A DNA stretch of 64,000 nucleotides from Solobacterium sp. (GCA_017404505.1 JAFRCE010000007.1:120390-184389), one strand, 5' to 3'; counted from the first letter of the stretch, positions 36,138 through 44,694 are shown. A program made the numbers and translations. Notes: a model not told the origin generated them from the sequence alone.

Positions 36138-38063
36138 ATGAAAAAGATGTTACGTATTTTGCACGCTCTTCTTCTGTCTTTATTCCTGACGGCCGGCGCT
36201 TTTGTCCCGGTCATGGCGGAAAATGAAGACTTCGACGCCTTTATGGAGGAAGAAGCGAGAGATCTCCTATCGGTTGATTTTGGCAGTTTCCATTTCAACG
36301 TCGTTGATTACAAGCGCTACGGTCTCACCAAACCGGAAATAACGCTGCTGCACCCTTCCTATGAATCCTATGCGGCCGAAGCAGCCAGCATGCAGGAATC
36401 ACTGGACCGGCTGCATCAGTTTGATTACAATTCTCTGAACGATACCCAGAAACATGACTATCTTGCTTACGAAGACTATCTGAAGTCAGAGATCGCCCTT
36501 GATCAGTTCCCGGATTTTATCGAATTCTATAACCCGCGCAGCGGCAAATACTCGAGTCTGATCACCTCGCTGACCGAATTCATTCTGTATGACCGTGAAT
36601 CCGCAGACGACTATCTGGCCTGCATGGAAGATCTCCCGGCTTCGCTGCATGACATGAACGAATTCACGAAGCAGCAAGCCGCCAAAGGACATTTCATGCC
36701 TGACAGCCTGCTGGACGAAGCGCTGGCAAGCATGCAGAATTTCATCGATAAGGGAGAAGACAATCCGCTGATCATTCTTTACGACAAGAAAATCGATAAC
36801 CTCGAAGGACTGAGTGAAGAAGAAAAAACATCTTATAAAGAAAGAAACCGTGATATCATCGTGAACACCGTTTATCCGGCCATTCAGGATACCCGCAGTT
36901 TCCTGGAAACGTTACGCGGCAGCCGCAGTGTTTCCGGTTCCAACTTCGAATATCCGGACGGCAAGGCATATTATGAAGCACTTGCCACGATCAAATGCTC
37001 TACCGACATATCGCTTGATGCGAAGAGAGATTATCTGGCCAAATGCCTCAGTGATCTTTTCCAGTATCAGATCACCCACATGAGCAATCCGTTCGCCAAG
37101 GTCAGCGGCTTCACGACAGCCGAAGAACTGATCGCGTATCTTAGCGAGCATCTGGAAGATTTCCCGAAAGGACCGGATATCAATTACACCATTTCCTATC
37201 TGGATCCATGTGTCGCCAATCCGAATGTCATGGCATATTACCTGACACCGACCATCGATTCCTACACGGAAAACGTCATGCGCATCAACGGTGACAATGT
37301 GAAAAACAACCTCAACACGATGTTTACCACCCTGGCTCATGAAGGTCTGCCGGGCCACATGTATCAGTTCACCTGGTACTATAGCCAGCCGGATACGACG
37401 CTGCTCCGCCACGCCATCTCTTCCATCGGCTATGGCGAGGGCTGGGCGCAGTACGGTCAGAGAATCATGCTGCACAGGTCTTCCCTTTCCGAAGCGGACG
37501 CCGAATATCAGGCCATCACACTTCTGTCAGCCTACACGATGCAGGCGTATATCGACATGCTTGTCAACGGCTATGGTCTTGACGCGAAAGCTGTTACCGA
37601 ACAGCTGAAAGCGGTCGGTATGGAGATGAGCGAAGAGAATGTGAAAGAAGCCGTCGACGGTGTCATCTACGCACCGGGACAGACTCTGCCCTATGGCTTC
37701 GGCCAGTGCAAGATGTGGGAATTCCACGAACGTGTCCGCGGCTCTCTCGGCGATGCCTTCAATCTGGAAGAATTCCACCTGCAGATCCTGCAGCATGGCC
37801 AGCGCTTTTTCGAGGTCGTGGAAGACGATCTGCAGAAATATGTCGAAAGCAAGGGTGCTGAATTCAAAAAGGACTTTACCCTGTTTGAATACTCCGCCGT
37901 CGAGCCGGACAGCAACAGTCTCATCGGTTTCATTACCTCGCATATGTGGGTCCTGCTCGTGGCCGCCGGTCTGGTTATCCTCCTGATCCTCGGGCTGCTC
38001 TTCCTGATCATCCGCGGCATCATCCGCATGATCAAAGGCAAGAAACAGGATAACAACAACTGA
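36138..38063 (+). CDS. DUF885 family exported metallopeptidase-like protein
   Basis: A 641-residue protein. The signal peptide is at residues 1-28 (LLLSLFLTAGAFVPVMA), and the DUF885 domain spans about 40-600. HEGLPGHMYQFTWYY (about 403) matches the HExxPGH zinc motif of the family, and YGEGWAQYGQR follows. A C-terminal membrane helix (about 605-630) and a basic tail anchor it, so the domain faces outside. GCAGGAGA precedes the ATG, and TTTTATAAT is a likely -10. A 55-codon gene follows with an overlapping-type ribosome site, so both are one unit. Confidence 0.88.
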   Translation: MKKMLRILHALLLSLFLTAGAFVPVMAENEDFDAFMEEEARDLLSVDFGSFHFNVVDYKRYGLTKPEITLLHPSYESYAAEAASMQESLDRLHQFDYNSLNDTQKHDYLAYEDYLKSEIALDQFPDFIEFYNPRSGKYSSLITSLTEFILYDRESADDYLACMEDLPASLHDMNEFTKQQAAKGHFMPDSLLDEALASMQNFIDKGEDNPLIILYDKKIDNLEGLSEEEKTSYKERNRDIIVNTVYPAIQDTRSFLETLRGSRSVSGSNFEYPDGKAYYEALATIKCSTDISLDAKRDYLAKCLSDLFQYQITHMSNPFAKVSGFTTAEELIAYLSEHLEDFPKGPDINYTISYLDPCVANPNVMAYYLTPTIDSYTENVMRINGDNVKNNLNTMFTTLAHEGLPGHMYQFTWYYSQPDTTLLRHAISSIGYGEGWAQYGQRIMLHRSSLSEADAEYQAITLLSAYTMQAYIDMLVNGYGLDAKAVTEQLKAVGMEMSEENVKEAVDGVIYAPGQTLPYGFGQCKMWEFHERVRGSLGDAFNLEEFHLQILQHGQRFFEVVEDDLQKYVESKGAEFKKDFTLFEYSAVEPDSNSLIGFITSHMWVLLVAAGLVILLILGLLFLIIRGIIRMIKGKKQDNNN

Positions 38064-38077
38064 GGAGGAATACTGCG

Positions 38078-38245
38078 ATGATGTATAAGAATCTGCGTTT
38101 CCTTTCCCGGCACAGAAGAGTCCTGTTCCGTCTTATGACGCCTGCGCAAAAGCGCCGCATCGTTACCCAGGACATCCTGAAAACCGCCGCCCAACAGAGA
38201 GCGACGCTCAACAGCATGCCCAGAAAACCGGTTGGCAGAGAATGA
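38078..38245 (+). CDS. Small very basic protein (55 aa), unknown function
   Basis: An ORF of 55 codons with an ideal GAGGAGG ribosome site 8-9 nt upstream, starting 14 nt after the DUF885 stop. It reads MMYKNLRFLSRHRRVLFRLM at the N-terminus and continues with about a quarter Arg/Lys. There is no signal peptide or Cys. A strong terminator follows 7 nt later, which supports a real end of the operon. No family is recognised; an RNA- or membrane-associating peptide is possible. Confidence 0.6.
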   Translation: MMYKNLRFLSRHRRVLFRLMTPAQKRRIVTQDILKTAAQQRATLNSMPRKPVGRE

Positions 38246-38252
38246 ACCACTT

Positions 38253-38284
38253 AAAAAGTTGATCTACAGCGATCAACTTTTTGT
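38253..38284. terminator. Perfect bidirectional terminator
   Basis: AAAAAGTTGATC-TACAGC-GATCAACTTTTT, symmetrical, between the DUF885 unit (+) and the broken leader-peptide gene (-). Confidence 0.85.
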
Positions 38285-38296
38285 CTGTTTTATCGA

Positions 38297-38727
38297 TCAC
38301 GGAGCGAATTCAATTTCGATGTAGGTCGCTCCGCATTTGCGGCATTTTAGGCCGTATTTGAAGATACTGCCGGGATCCTGTTTGAACCGGTATAAATACG
38401 TGCCGCATTTCTTGCACTGGTATTTGATCGGTGGATGTGAGTAACTGAAATGAATTCCGATACAGCCGCCGTCTTCTCCCCAACAGTTGCTGTCCGGTTC
38501 AACTGTCGCGGCACAGCCGTCTTTGGCATAGTCGCGGCCGCCGCTGATGGCTGCCAGTTCGTCTTCGGAAAGTTCTTCGATTGAAGCGGAATGAAACAGC
38601 TGAATTTCTTAAATAATTTCGTTGCTTCTTCCTCGTTGCTTTCGAAGCCTAAGCCATTCAGGATTTCCTGTACTTCTTTCGCGCTGCCGGCTTCATAGAG
38701 ATTCTATTTCACTTCGTTTCTGTCCAT
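38297..38727 (-). pseudogene. Broken Nif11-type leader-peptide gene with zinc-ribbon tail
   Basis: Joined across two lesions, this encodes about 143 residues. The leader part has NLYEAGSAKEVQEILNGLGF and EEATKLF, then (other frame) IEELSEDELAAISGG, the hallmark of Nif11-type double-glycine leaders. After GG comes RDYAKDGC and a zinc ribbon with CKKCG and CRKCG, ending EIEFAP. Lesion 1 is TAG as codon 8 (38704-38706). Lesion 2 is a 1-base deletion near 38606-38612 (TTTAAGAAATT where TTTAAAGAAATT restores the frame). GGAGAAG precedes the ATG. The SGG-RD-aromatic junction equals that of the intact gene at 2.4 kb. Sequencing error is an alternative for the frameshift but not easily for both lesions. 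Confidence 0.75.
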
Positions 38728-38915
38728 GCTTCTTCTCCAAATGATCATTAAAAACGCATTGTTTCTATTACAAGCATCCCATGAATCCTGACATATGAAG
38801 TATACAGCCGCTTCCTTCCGGACACTTTGATTTTCCATATTCCCAATCAAAATCCGTATTGCCTTTCCTATCTTTGCGGCAAAAACGGTATACTGGACAT
38901 ATCGAGGTAAAAACC

Positions 38916-39839
38916 ATGAAGATATTTGACTTGCATGCGGATCTGGCCGAAGCGATCCGCCCTGCGTATAAAGACGGCAGACGTTCCGTGCTGAGAAATG
39001 ACTGGAACGAGCGTTTCAAAGAAGGTGAAATCAGCTGGACGAGTGCCGCATCCTTCTTCGCCGGCAGGGAATCCTGGGAAGAAATGCAGGAAACCGTCCG
39101 GATGGTCAAAGAAGATATTCTTTCTTCCGGTTATGAGCTGATCCTGACAAAAGAAGACCTGAAGGAAGAGCCGAAGGAAACAATGTTCCTGATGACGGTG
39201 GAAGGCATGTGCGGCATCCATGACGATCCGGAAGGAAAGATCCAGTGGCTCTATGATCAGGGTAACCGCATCGGTTCCCTGGAATGGAACGATCAGAACG
39301 ATCTGGCGACCGGAAACAGCGGCGATCCGGCCAGAGGACTGACCGACCTGGGCAAAAGAGCCGTCCGCAAAATGAACGAACTGCATATGATCGTTGACGT
39401 ATCGCACGCCAACGAGAAGACCTTCTGGGATATTCTTGATACAAGCACGCTGCCGATCATCGCCACCCACTCCAATGCCAAATCATTGTGCACGGTGGAA
39501 CGCAACCTGACCAACCAGCAGATGCGGGCGCTTGCCAACAAAGGCGGCCTGATCGGTCTGAATGCCTGCAACATGTTCATTGACGACGATCTAGTAAAAC
39601 AGGATGCCCGTCATCTGGCGAAACATGCCAGATACATGGCGGATCTGATCGGTGTGGAACATGTCGCCTGCGGTTTTGACTTCGGTGCCTATTATACCCA
39701 TAAGGCAGACTATGACCTGCTTGCCCCGGAACAGGCCCAGAATTTCATTCAGGGCTTACGGGACGAACAGTTCAGTGAGGAAGAAATCAAAGCGATTGCC
39801 TATGGCAATGTCATGAAATTCCTGAATACATATATGTAA
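38916..39839 (+). CDS. Membrane dipeptidase (M19, renal dipeptidase) family
   Basis: A 307-residue metallopeptidase-like TIM barrel. FDLHADL (residues 4-10) gives the first metal ligands. MTVEGMCGI carries the bridging Glu, VDVSHANEKTFWDIL the His, and IIATHSNAKSLC the next His. GLIGLNACNMFI and GFDFGAYY close the site. Bacterial members hydrolyse dipeptides, often D-containing. The start at 38916 has GAGGT upstream and TATACT as a possible -10. No signal peptide is seen, so it acts in the cytosol. A terminator follows. Confidence 0.9.
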   Translation: MKIFDLHADLAEAIRPAYKDGRRSVLRNDWNERFKEGEISWTSAASFFAGRESWEEMQETVRMVKEDILSSGYELILTKEDLKEEPKETMFLMTVEGMCGIHDDPEGKIQWLYDQGNRIGSLEWNDQNDLATGNSGDPARGLTDLGKRAVRKMNELHMIVDVSHANEKTFWDILDTSTLPIIATHSNAKSLCTVERNLTNQQMRALANKGGLIGLNACNMFIDDDLVKQDARHLAKHARYMADLIGVEHVACGFDFGAYYTHKADYDLLAPEQAQNFIQGLRDEQFSEEEIKAIAYGNVMKFLNTYM

Positions 39840-39845
39840 CGTAAA

Positions 39846-39884
39846 TACTGCCGCTTCCCGGATGAGAAACGGCAGTAACTTTTT
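39846..39884. terminator. Terminator between convergent peptidase genes
   Basis: TACTGCCG and CGGCAGTA arms with a 16-nt loop; T run on the plus strand. Confidence 0.75.
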
Positions 39885-40957
39885 TATTCGATGATTTCGA
39901 TGTCGTGCGGGTAATGGTTCAGCACCTCATGGCCGTCTTCCGTGACCAGGACGAGGTCCTCGATACGGCAGCCAAGGATGGAAGGATGGTAGATGCCCGG
40001 TTCAATGGAGAAGATGTTGCCCGGCTGTGTGAGGTCTGTGAATGCCTGGGACACGTCGCCGTATTCATGGCATTCGGTACCGATGAAGTGGCCAAGACGG
40101 TGCGTGAAGTCCGGGCCGTAGCCGCCTTCGGTGATGATGTCTCTGGCTGTCTTGTCAATGTCACACAGTCTGACACCCGGCTTGATGATTGCTTCGGCTT
40201 CTTCGTTGGCTCTTCTGACCAGGTTGTAGATATTCTTCTGTTCGGCGGTCGGTTCTTTTTTGTAGAAGAACGTTCTTGTCATATCCGAGCAGTAGCCATG
40301 GTATTTACAGCCGACGTCAAACAGTACGGCATCGCCTTCCTGCAGGACGGTCGCATCCGGCATGTGATGCGGATCGGCGGCATTTTTGCCAAAGGCCACG
40401 ATCGGCGGGAAGGAATATCCTTCGGCACCGAGTTTCTTATAAATTCCCAGTGTCTCTGCGGCGACTTCCTTTTCCGTGACACCGGCATGGATCAGCTTTT
40501 TGAATTCCGCCATGGCCCGATCATTGATCAAAGAAGCTTCTTTCATCAGGGCAATTTCCGCCGCGTCCTTGATGGCGCGGGTATGGTCAACCGCCAAAGA
40601 GCCGTTGATGAATCCTTTAGCAATTCCCTGCTCGATCATCGGCAGTAAGAATCTGGCCGGCAGGATCTTGTCGACACCAAGGACGATGTCCTTACGGATT
40701 TCCTTCTTTACCAGTTCCGTCACATTGTCGGTATCCTGGAAGTATACTTTGCGAACCCCGAGTTCTTCCTCAAAACGGAAGAGACTGTTGACAAACAGCA
40801 CCGGCTCTTTGCCGTTCTGGATCAGCAGACCGAGGAAACGTTCGCCCGGCCAGATCATCTTTCCGCAAAGATACTTGATGGCCAGCGGGTCGCTTACCAG
40901 CATGGCATCAGCGTCCAGTTTTTCCAGTACACGGTTCATTCTTTCTTGATTCAGCAT
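39884..40957 (-). CDS. M24 family Xaa-Pro peptidase (aminopeptidase P/prolidase type)
   Basis: A 357-residue protein. The creatinase-N-like domain is at about 1-125 and the pita-bread catalytic domain at about 130-357. Metal ligands are visible in LFDVGCKYHGYCSDMTRTFF (two Asp), HRLGHFIG (His), SIEPGIY (Glu) and CRIEDLVLV (Glu). The start at 40957 (MLNQERM) was chosen; a GTG 12 nt upstream lacks a ribosome site. It releases N-terminal residues before Pro or splits Xaa-Pro dipeptides, fitting peptide recycling with the convergent M19 enzyme. Confidence 0.9.
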   Translation of the reverse strand: MLNQERMNRVLEKLDADAMLVSDPLAIKYLCGKMIWPGERFLGLLIQNGKEPVLFVNSLFRFEEELGVRKVYFQDTDNVTELVKKEIRKDIVLGVDKILPARFLLPMIEQGIAKGFINGSLAVDHTRAIKDAAEIALMKEASLINDRAMAEFKKLIHAGVTEKEVAAETLGIYKKLGAEGYSFPPIVAFGKNAADPHHMPDATVLQEGDAVLFDVGCKYHGYCSDMTRTFFYKKEPTAEQKNIYNLVRRANEEAEAIIKPGVRLCDIDKTARDIITEGGYGPDFTHRLGHFIGTECHEYGDVSQAFTDLTQPGNIFSIEPGIYHPSILGCRIEDLVLVTEDGHEVLNHYPHDIEIIE

Positions 40958-41048
40958 ATGTTTTACCACTCTTTCAGTTTGTTCGATCTAATTATAATGA
41001 AAACCACCTTGCGGTGGTATCATTTCATTCTTCATAGAGGGGGAAATT

Positions 41049-41114
41049 ATGAATGAACATTCATCAGATGTTTCATCTGATGGTTACAGAATACTTCCCG
41101 TATCTGAAGAATAA
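41049..41114 (+). CDS. Possible 21-codon micro-ORF with strong ribosome site
   Basis: ATG preceded by AGAGGGGG at 5-6 nt, 21 codons, Ser-rich (NEHSSDVSSDG). A TATAAT lies about 55 nt upstream, and a hairpin ACCACC-TTGC-GGTGGT falls between. The ORF contains the perfect inverted repeat CATCAGATG-TTT-CATCTGATG. It could be a leader peptide or a chance ORF within a small RNA. The evidence is only the ribosome site and promoter. Confidence 0.25.
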   Translation: MNEHSSDVSSDGYRILPVSEE

Positions 41115-41138
41115 CGGAAGACATTGTGAACATTGCCT

Positions 41139-41173
41139 GAAAAAAGAAAAAGATCCGCGCAAATCGGATCTTT
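41139..41173 (-). terminator. Terminator of rplK-rplA
   Basis: AAAGATCCG and CGGATCTTT arms with TTTTTCTTTTTT on the minus strand. Confidence 0.85.
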
Positions 41174-41187
41174 GTCCTGTAATTTAA

Positions 41188-41865
41188 TTACTCAACGGAA
41201 ACTTTGATGCCCGGGCCCATTGTTGTGGACAGTGTGACACTCTTGATGTATCCGCCCTTGACGCTTGCCGGTCTGACTCTCAGGATCTGATCATACAGAG
41301 TCTTGAAGTTCTCAGCCAGCTGCTCATCTGTGAAGGAGCATTTGCCGATCATGACGTTGACGTTGCCGTCTCTGTCAACACGGTATTCAGCTTTACCCTT
41401 CTTGATTTCGTCAACAGCCTTGGCGACATCCATTGTGACAGTACCTGTCTTCGGGTTCGGCATTAAGCCTTTCGGACCTAACAGACGGCCCAGTTTACCT
41501 AACTGGCCCATCATATCCGGTGTGGCAACGATCTTGTCAAAGTCGAGCCAGCCCTTCTGGATCTCTTCGATCTTGTCTGCGCCGCCGACAAAGTCAGCAC
41601 CTGCAGCAGTCGCTTCTTCCAGCTTGGCACCCTGTGTGATAACCAGGACTCTCTGGGACTTACCGTTGCCGTTCGGCAGAACGATCGCACCACGGATGTT
41701 CTGGTCTGCCTGACGCGGGTCAACATTCAGAACAAAGGAAACTTCTACAGAAGCGTCAAACTTTGTCCAGTTTGTCTTCTTCGCGAGAGCAATACCCTCT
41801 TTATAGTTGTAGACCTTGGAGCGGTCAACCAGTGCTTTCGCAGCTTCGTACTTCTTGCCTGCCAT
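41188..41865 (-). CDS. rplA: 50S ribosomal protein L1
   Basis: A 225-residue protein. [26 protein letters not shown] at the start, [23 protein letters not shown], and [19 protein letters not shown] are L1 hallmarks. The start at 41865 overlaps the rplK stop in TAATG. GAGGGGTGG is its ribosome site. L1 binds 23S rRNA at the stalk and often represses its own mRNA. A terminator directly follows, so rplJL are not in this operon. Confidence 0.98.
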   Translation of the reverse strand: MAGKKYEAAKALVDRSKVYNYKEGIALAKKTNWTKFDASVEVSFVLNVDPRQADQNIRGAIVLPNGNGKSQRVLVITQGAKLEEATAAGADFVGGADKIEEIQKGWLDFDKIVATPDMMGQLGKLGRLLGPKGLMPNPKTGTVTMDVAKAVDEIKKGKAEYRVDRDGNVNVMIGKCSFTDEQLAENFKTLYDQILRVRPASVKGGYIKSVTLSTTMGPGIKVSVE

Positions 41866-42287
41866 TAGTTCCACCCCTCAATCTCGATGCCCATATTCTT
41901 GGCTGTGCCGGCAACGATTCTCATCGCGCCTTCAACGTCGTTGGCGTTGAGGTCCGGCATCTTGTACTCAGCGATTTCTCTCAGCTGAGCTTCCGTGATC
42001 TTACCAGCCTTAACCGTGTTCGGTGTACCGGAAGCCTTGGAAATACCTGCGGCCTTCTTCAGCAGAATGGCAGCCGGTGTTGTCTTGATGACGAAATCGA
42101 AGGATTTGTCTTCATACGCTGTGATGATGACCGGGACGATATCGCCTTTGCGGTCCTGTGTCTTGGCATTGAAGTCGGTGCAGAACTGCGGCATGTTGAT
42201 ACCGGCAGATGCGAGTGCAGGACCCGGTTTAGCGCCGCCTGCAGGGAACTGCAGTTTGCAGATTTTAGCAATTTTCTTTCTTGCCAT
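41865..42287 (-). CDS. rplK: 50S ribosomal protein L11
   Basis: A 140-residue protein. [26 protein letters not shown] and the terminal [23 protein letters not shown] are diagnostic. It is the first gene of a two-gene rplK-rplA unit with its own promoter about 100 bp upstream. nusG and secE do not precede it; a PAP2 gene does. Confidence 0.98.
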   Translation of the reverse strand: MARKKIAKICKLQFPAGGAKPGPALASAGINMPQFCTDFNAKTQDRKGDIVPVIITAYEDKSFDFVIKTTPAAILLKKAAGISKASGTPNTVKAGKITEAQLREIAEYKMPDLNANDVEGAMRIVAGTAKNMGIEIEGWN

Positions 42288-42385
42288 GTGGTTTCTCCTT
42301 TTCTATAGATTTTCCACATGCAGTGGTTCACAGGTGTTTGCGTCACCCTCCCACGCATGCGCACACAAAAAAAGTGTGCGAGATA

Positions 42386-42414
42386 ATAATAGCCTATGGC
42401 CACCCTTCCGTCAA
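42386..42414 (-). promoter_or_regulatory. rplK promoter
   Basis: TTGACG-N17-TATTAT on the minus strand. The leader that follows contains a hairpin CGCACAC-T7-GTGTGCG (about 42361-42381), a possible regulatory element. Confidence 0.7.
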
Positions 42415-42464
42415 TGCTGTTTTTATCAGGAAAAACGCTTATTTTCCGGTATTTTTTGCAATGC

Positions 42465-42509
42465 AAAAGAAAAAGCCGGATGATTCTGTGGGAACAGAGC
42501 CTTCCGGCA
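42465..42509 (-). terminator. Terminator of PAP2 gene
   Basis: GCCGGA and TCCGGC outer arms with an inner CTGT/ACAG pairing, then TTTTTCTTTT on the minus strand. Confidence 0.75.
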
Positions 42510-42514
42510 TGGAT

Positions 42515-43219
42515 TTAATTGACGCTTACGGCTGGAGCCGTCTTCTGGGCGGCCTTTTTCTTTTTCTTCGGGCGGAAGTAGAGAACAGCCATGTAATAGA
42601 GGGAGACAAGCGCGGCACTGAGAAGAATGCCGCCGATGATGTCGGTAAACCAGTGGACACCGGAGAGGAAGCGGGTAACGATCGTCAGACCGATCATGAC
42701 CCAGCAGAAGATCTCAATATACTTCAGGGTCGTTTTTCTTGTGACGACTTCTCTGCATTCGATCAGCGCACAGCCCATGATCGTGCATGCCAGCATCGTA
42801 TGGGTGGACGGGAAGGATGCTTCCAGAGCACCGTCTTCCAGTACCGGCCGGTAATTAATCACGATCTTGTCAAACAGGACATAGAATATGATGACCAGCA
42901 GGAAGATAAAGCCCATAGCCAAGATATTCTTATCCACCTTCATCAGGCTCTTTCTTTCATACAGCTGCATGCCGCCGATACCGGCGAACAGCACCGCGGT
43001 CAGGATGCAGATGGCACCGCACAGTTTGGATAGCAGATAGAATATATTGCTTGTCCCAATCAGTTTCTGGAAGAAGCCGTTTACCGCCGCGAAGCCAACC
43101 ATTGAATTCATCGGTCCGATCGGCTGCATGTCCACAAATTTGACCAGGATCATAAACAGCAGGAAGACAGCTGTCAGAACAGCAGTCATAATGCCTGCCT
43201 GTCTTACTTGTTTCGTCAT
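42515..43219 (-). CDS. PAP2 family lipid phosphatase
   Basis: A 234-residue membrane protein with about six helices. The three acid-phosphatase motifs are KIVINYRP (about 116-123), SFPSTHT (about 135-141) and TRFLSGVHWFTDIIGG (about 182-197). Members dephosphorylate phosphatidic acid, undecaprenyl pyrophosphate or similar lipids on the outer leaflet. A Lys-rich C-terminal tail is cytoplasmic. It is monocistronic between terminators. Confidence 0.9.
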   Translation of the reverse strand: MTKQVRQAGIMTAVLTAVFLLFMILVKFVDMQPIGPMNSMVGFAAVNGFFQKLIGTSNIFYLLSKLCGAICILTAVLFAGIGGMQLYERKSLMKVDKNILAMGFIFLLVIIFYVLFDKIVINYRPVLEDGALEASFPSTHTMLACTIMGCALIECREVVTRKTTLKYIEIFCWVMIGLTIVTRFLSGVHWFTDIIGGILLSAALVSLYYMAVLYFRPKKKKKAAQKTAPAVSVN

Positions 43220-43278
43220 TTTCAGAACCTCCTGTGATTCACCTACCTATCATACATCAGAATCTCCGTTTCTTCCGA

Positions 43279-43310
43279 GAAAAAAGACGATACTTTTCCG
43301 TACCGTCTCC
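43279..43310 (-). terminator. Terminator of cytosolic esterase gene
   Basis: AGACGGTAC and GTATCGTCT arms followed by TTTTTT on the minus strand. Confidence 0.75.
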
Positions 43311-43335
43311 ATGTTTTGAAAATATGCCGGACTGC

Positions 43336-44586
43336 TTATTTCAGACAGTCACGGATAAAGTCCCAGGCTTTGTATCCGTCGGCGTCACATTCGTTGTTGA
43401 AGAAGTAGATCCATGACCAGTGGCCGCTGTAAAGATGCGGGTTGCCGTCTTTGTCCTTGAATCTGCCGGATGTGTCAACGACATGTTTCGTCGTGGAAAT
43501 ATAGACATGTTCGGCGCCTTCTTCAGCCAGTCTTTCCAGGGTCGGCACTTCATGCAGGGAAGGATCGACGACATTGTCATCTTCGGAATAGACAAAGTAC
43601 ATCGGCATGTCCTTGACATTGGCAAACTGTTTTTCGGTAATCGATGTATACGGCACGGCCTCGCAGATCGGAACAATACCGTCCATCAGTTCCGGATGAT
43701 CCATGCCCAGCAGCAACGTCATGAAGCCGCCGTTCGAGCAGCCGCAGACGACCGTCTTAACAATATGATGTTCTTTCTGATAGGCCTGGATCAGTTCGAC
43801 CAGTGAATTCATATAGAAGGATGTGTTATCCGCCTTGATGCGGCCGCCGGCAAGACTTGTGCCGGTGCCGTCGGTATCCATCCAGTAAGTCGGACACTGC
43901 GGTACGAGTACATTGGCCTTACCGACCGTATCCTGGAATTTCTTACTGATCAGGGAAACGACTTTGTTGGCAATGCTGGTGACATAGGGATCGGTTTCCT
44001 TCACACCGCCTTCGCCAAGACCATGGAGCCAGACGACCAGCCGGTCAGATCCGCCTGCCGGCTCATAGCTGACATAGTCATACGCGACACCGTCCGTTGC
44101 TGCAAAGCGGTTCCGTTTCATGGCATCCGCTTCCGTCACATGGCCTTTTTCTACCGGATCAATTTCCAGTGCGTCAATGGTTTCTCCATTGCCTGTCACA
44201 TGATGTCCCTCTGTCAGCTTAACGATCAGTTCATATGGTTTTGACCAGGTATTGAACTGGGTGTGCATGCTGAAAAGAAGCGGTGAGCCTTCCGAAGGTG
44301 TAACATCCAGTTCTATGACGCCTTCTTTGGAAGGATCCGCAGTTTTCTCACCCTTTTCATTGACGAGATATGCATCAAGGACTGTTCTTGGCAGTCTGAC
44401 TTCAATGATCGGAAATTCCGGGATCTTCGTGAAATCTGTTGTCATCTTGTGTTCGGTGACGGTGATGTCCTCTTTACCAAAACAATCCAGCGGCTGATCG
44501 AAATGCAGGAACATTTTCGCGGTGCCGCAGCCCCAGTCATGGGATGTAATCTGTGTATCAAAAGTACCCTGAATGATATTTTCCAT
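43336..44586 (-). CDS. Alpha/beta-hydrolase (PHB depolymerase-like esterase), non-exported
   Basis: A 416-residue protein. The N-terminal beta-sandwich (about 1-145, with SHDWGCGTAKMF) and hydrolase domain mirror the lipoprotein at 18.6 kb. It has VVWLHGLGEGG near 183, the nucleophile GCSNGGFMTL near 285, SEDDNVVDPSLHE for the Asp, and GHWSWIYFFNN with the His. It has no signal peptide, so it acts in the cytosol. CAGGAGAACAAG precedes the ATG. It is divergent from the ROK-type regulator, sharing a palindrome in the common upstream region, and is a likely target of it. Confidence 0.87.
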   Translation of the reverse strand: MENIIQGTFDTQITSHDWGCGTAKMFLHFDQPLDCFGKEDITVTEHKMTTDFTKIPEFPIIEVRLPRTVLDAYLVNEKGEKTADPSKEGVIELDVTPSEGSPLLFSMHTQFNTWSKPYELIVKLTEGHHVTGNGETIDALEIDPVEKGHVTEADAMKRNRFAATDGVAYDYVSYEPAGGSDRLVVWLHGLGEGGVKETDPYVTSIANKVVSLISKKFQDTVGKANVLVPQCPTYWMDTDGTGTSLAGGRIKADNTSFYMNSLVELIQAYQKEHHIVKTVVCGCSNGGFMTLLLGMDHPELMDGIVPICEAVPYTSITEKQFANVKDMPMYFVYSEDDNVVDPSLHEVPTLERLAEEGAEHVYISTTKHVVDTSGRFKDKDGNPHLYSGHWSWIYFFNNECDADGYKAWDFIRDCLK

Positions 44587-44649
44587 ATGCTTGTTCTCCT
44601 GTTTTCATGATAGTCTATCTGACCGGATAAAAACAACGTCATTTCAATT

Positions 44650-44694
44650 AAGTCAATTATTGACTTTTTATGACTGCCTCTCTATGATATAGAC
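44650..44694 (+). promoter_or_regulatory. ROK-regulator promoter with palindromic operator; leaderless start
   Basis: TTGACT (44660-44665), a 17-bp spacer and TATGAT (44683-44688), then ATAGAC and the ATG. The perfect palindrome AAGTCAAT-T-ATTGACTT (44650-44666) covers the -35 and is placed to act also on the divergent esterase promoter. Confidence 0.75.

Noticed and set aside
38347..38529. 60-codon minus-strand frame as an independent gene
   Set aside because: It is the post-frameshift wrong frame of the broken Nif11-type gene; the neighbouring frame gives the zinc ribbon and the real C-terminus.
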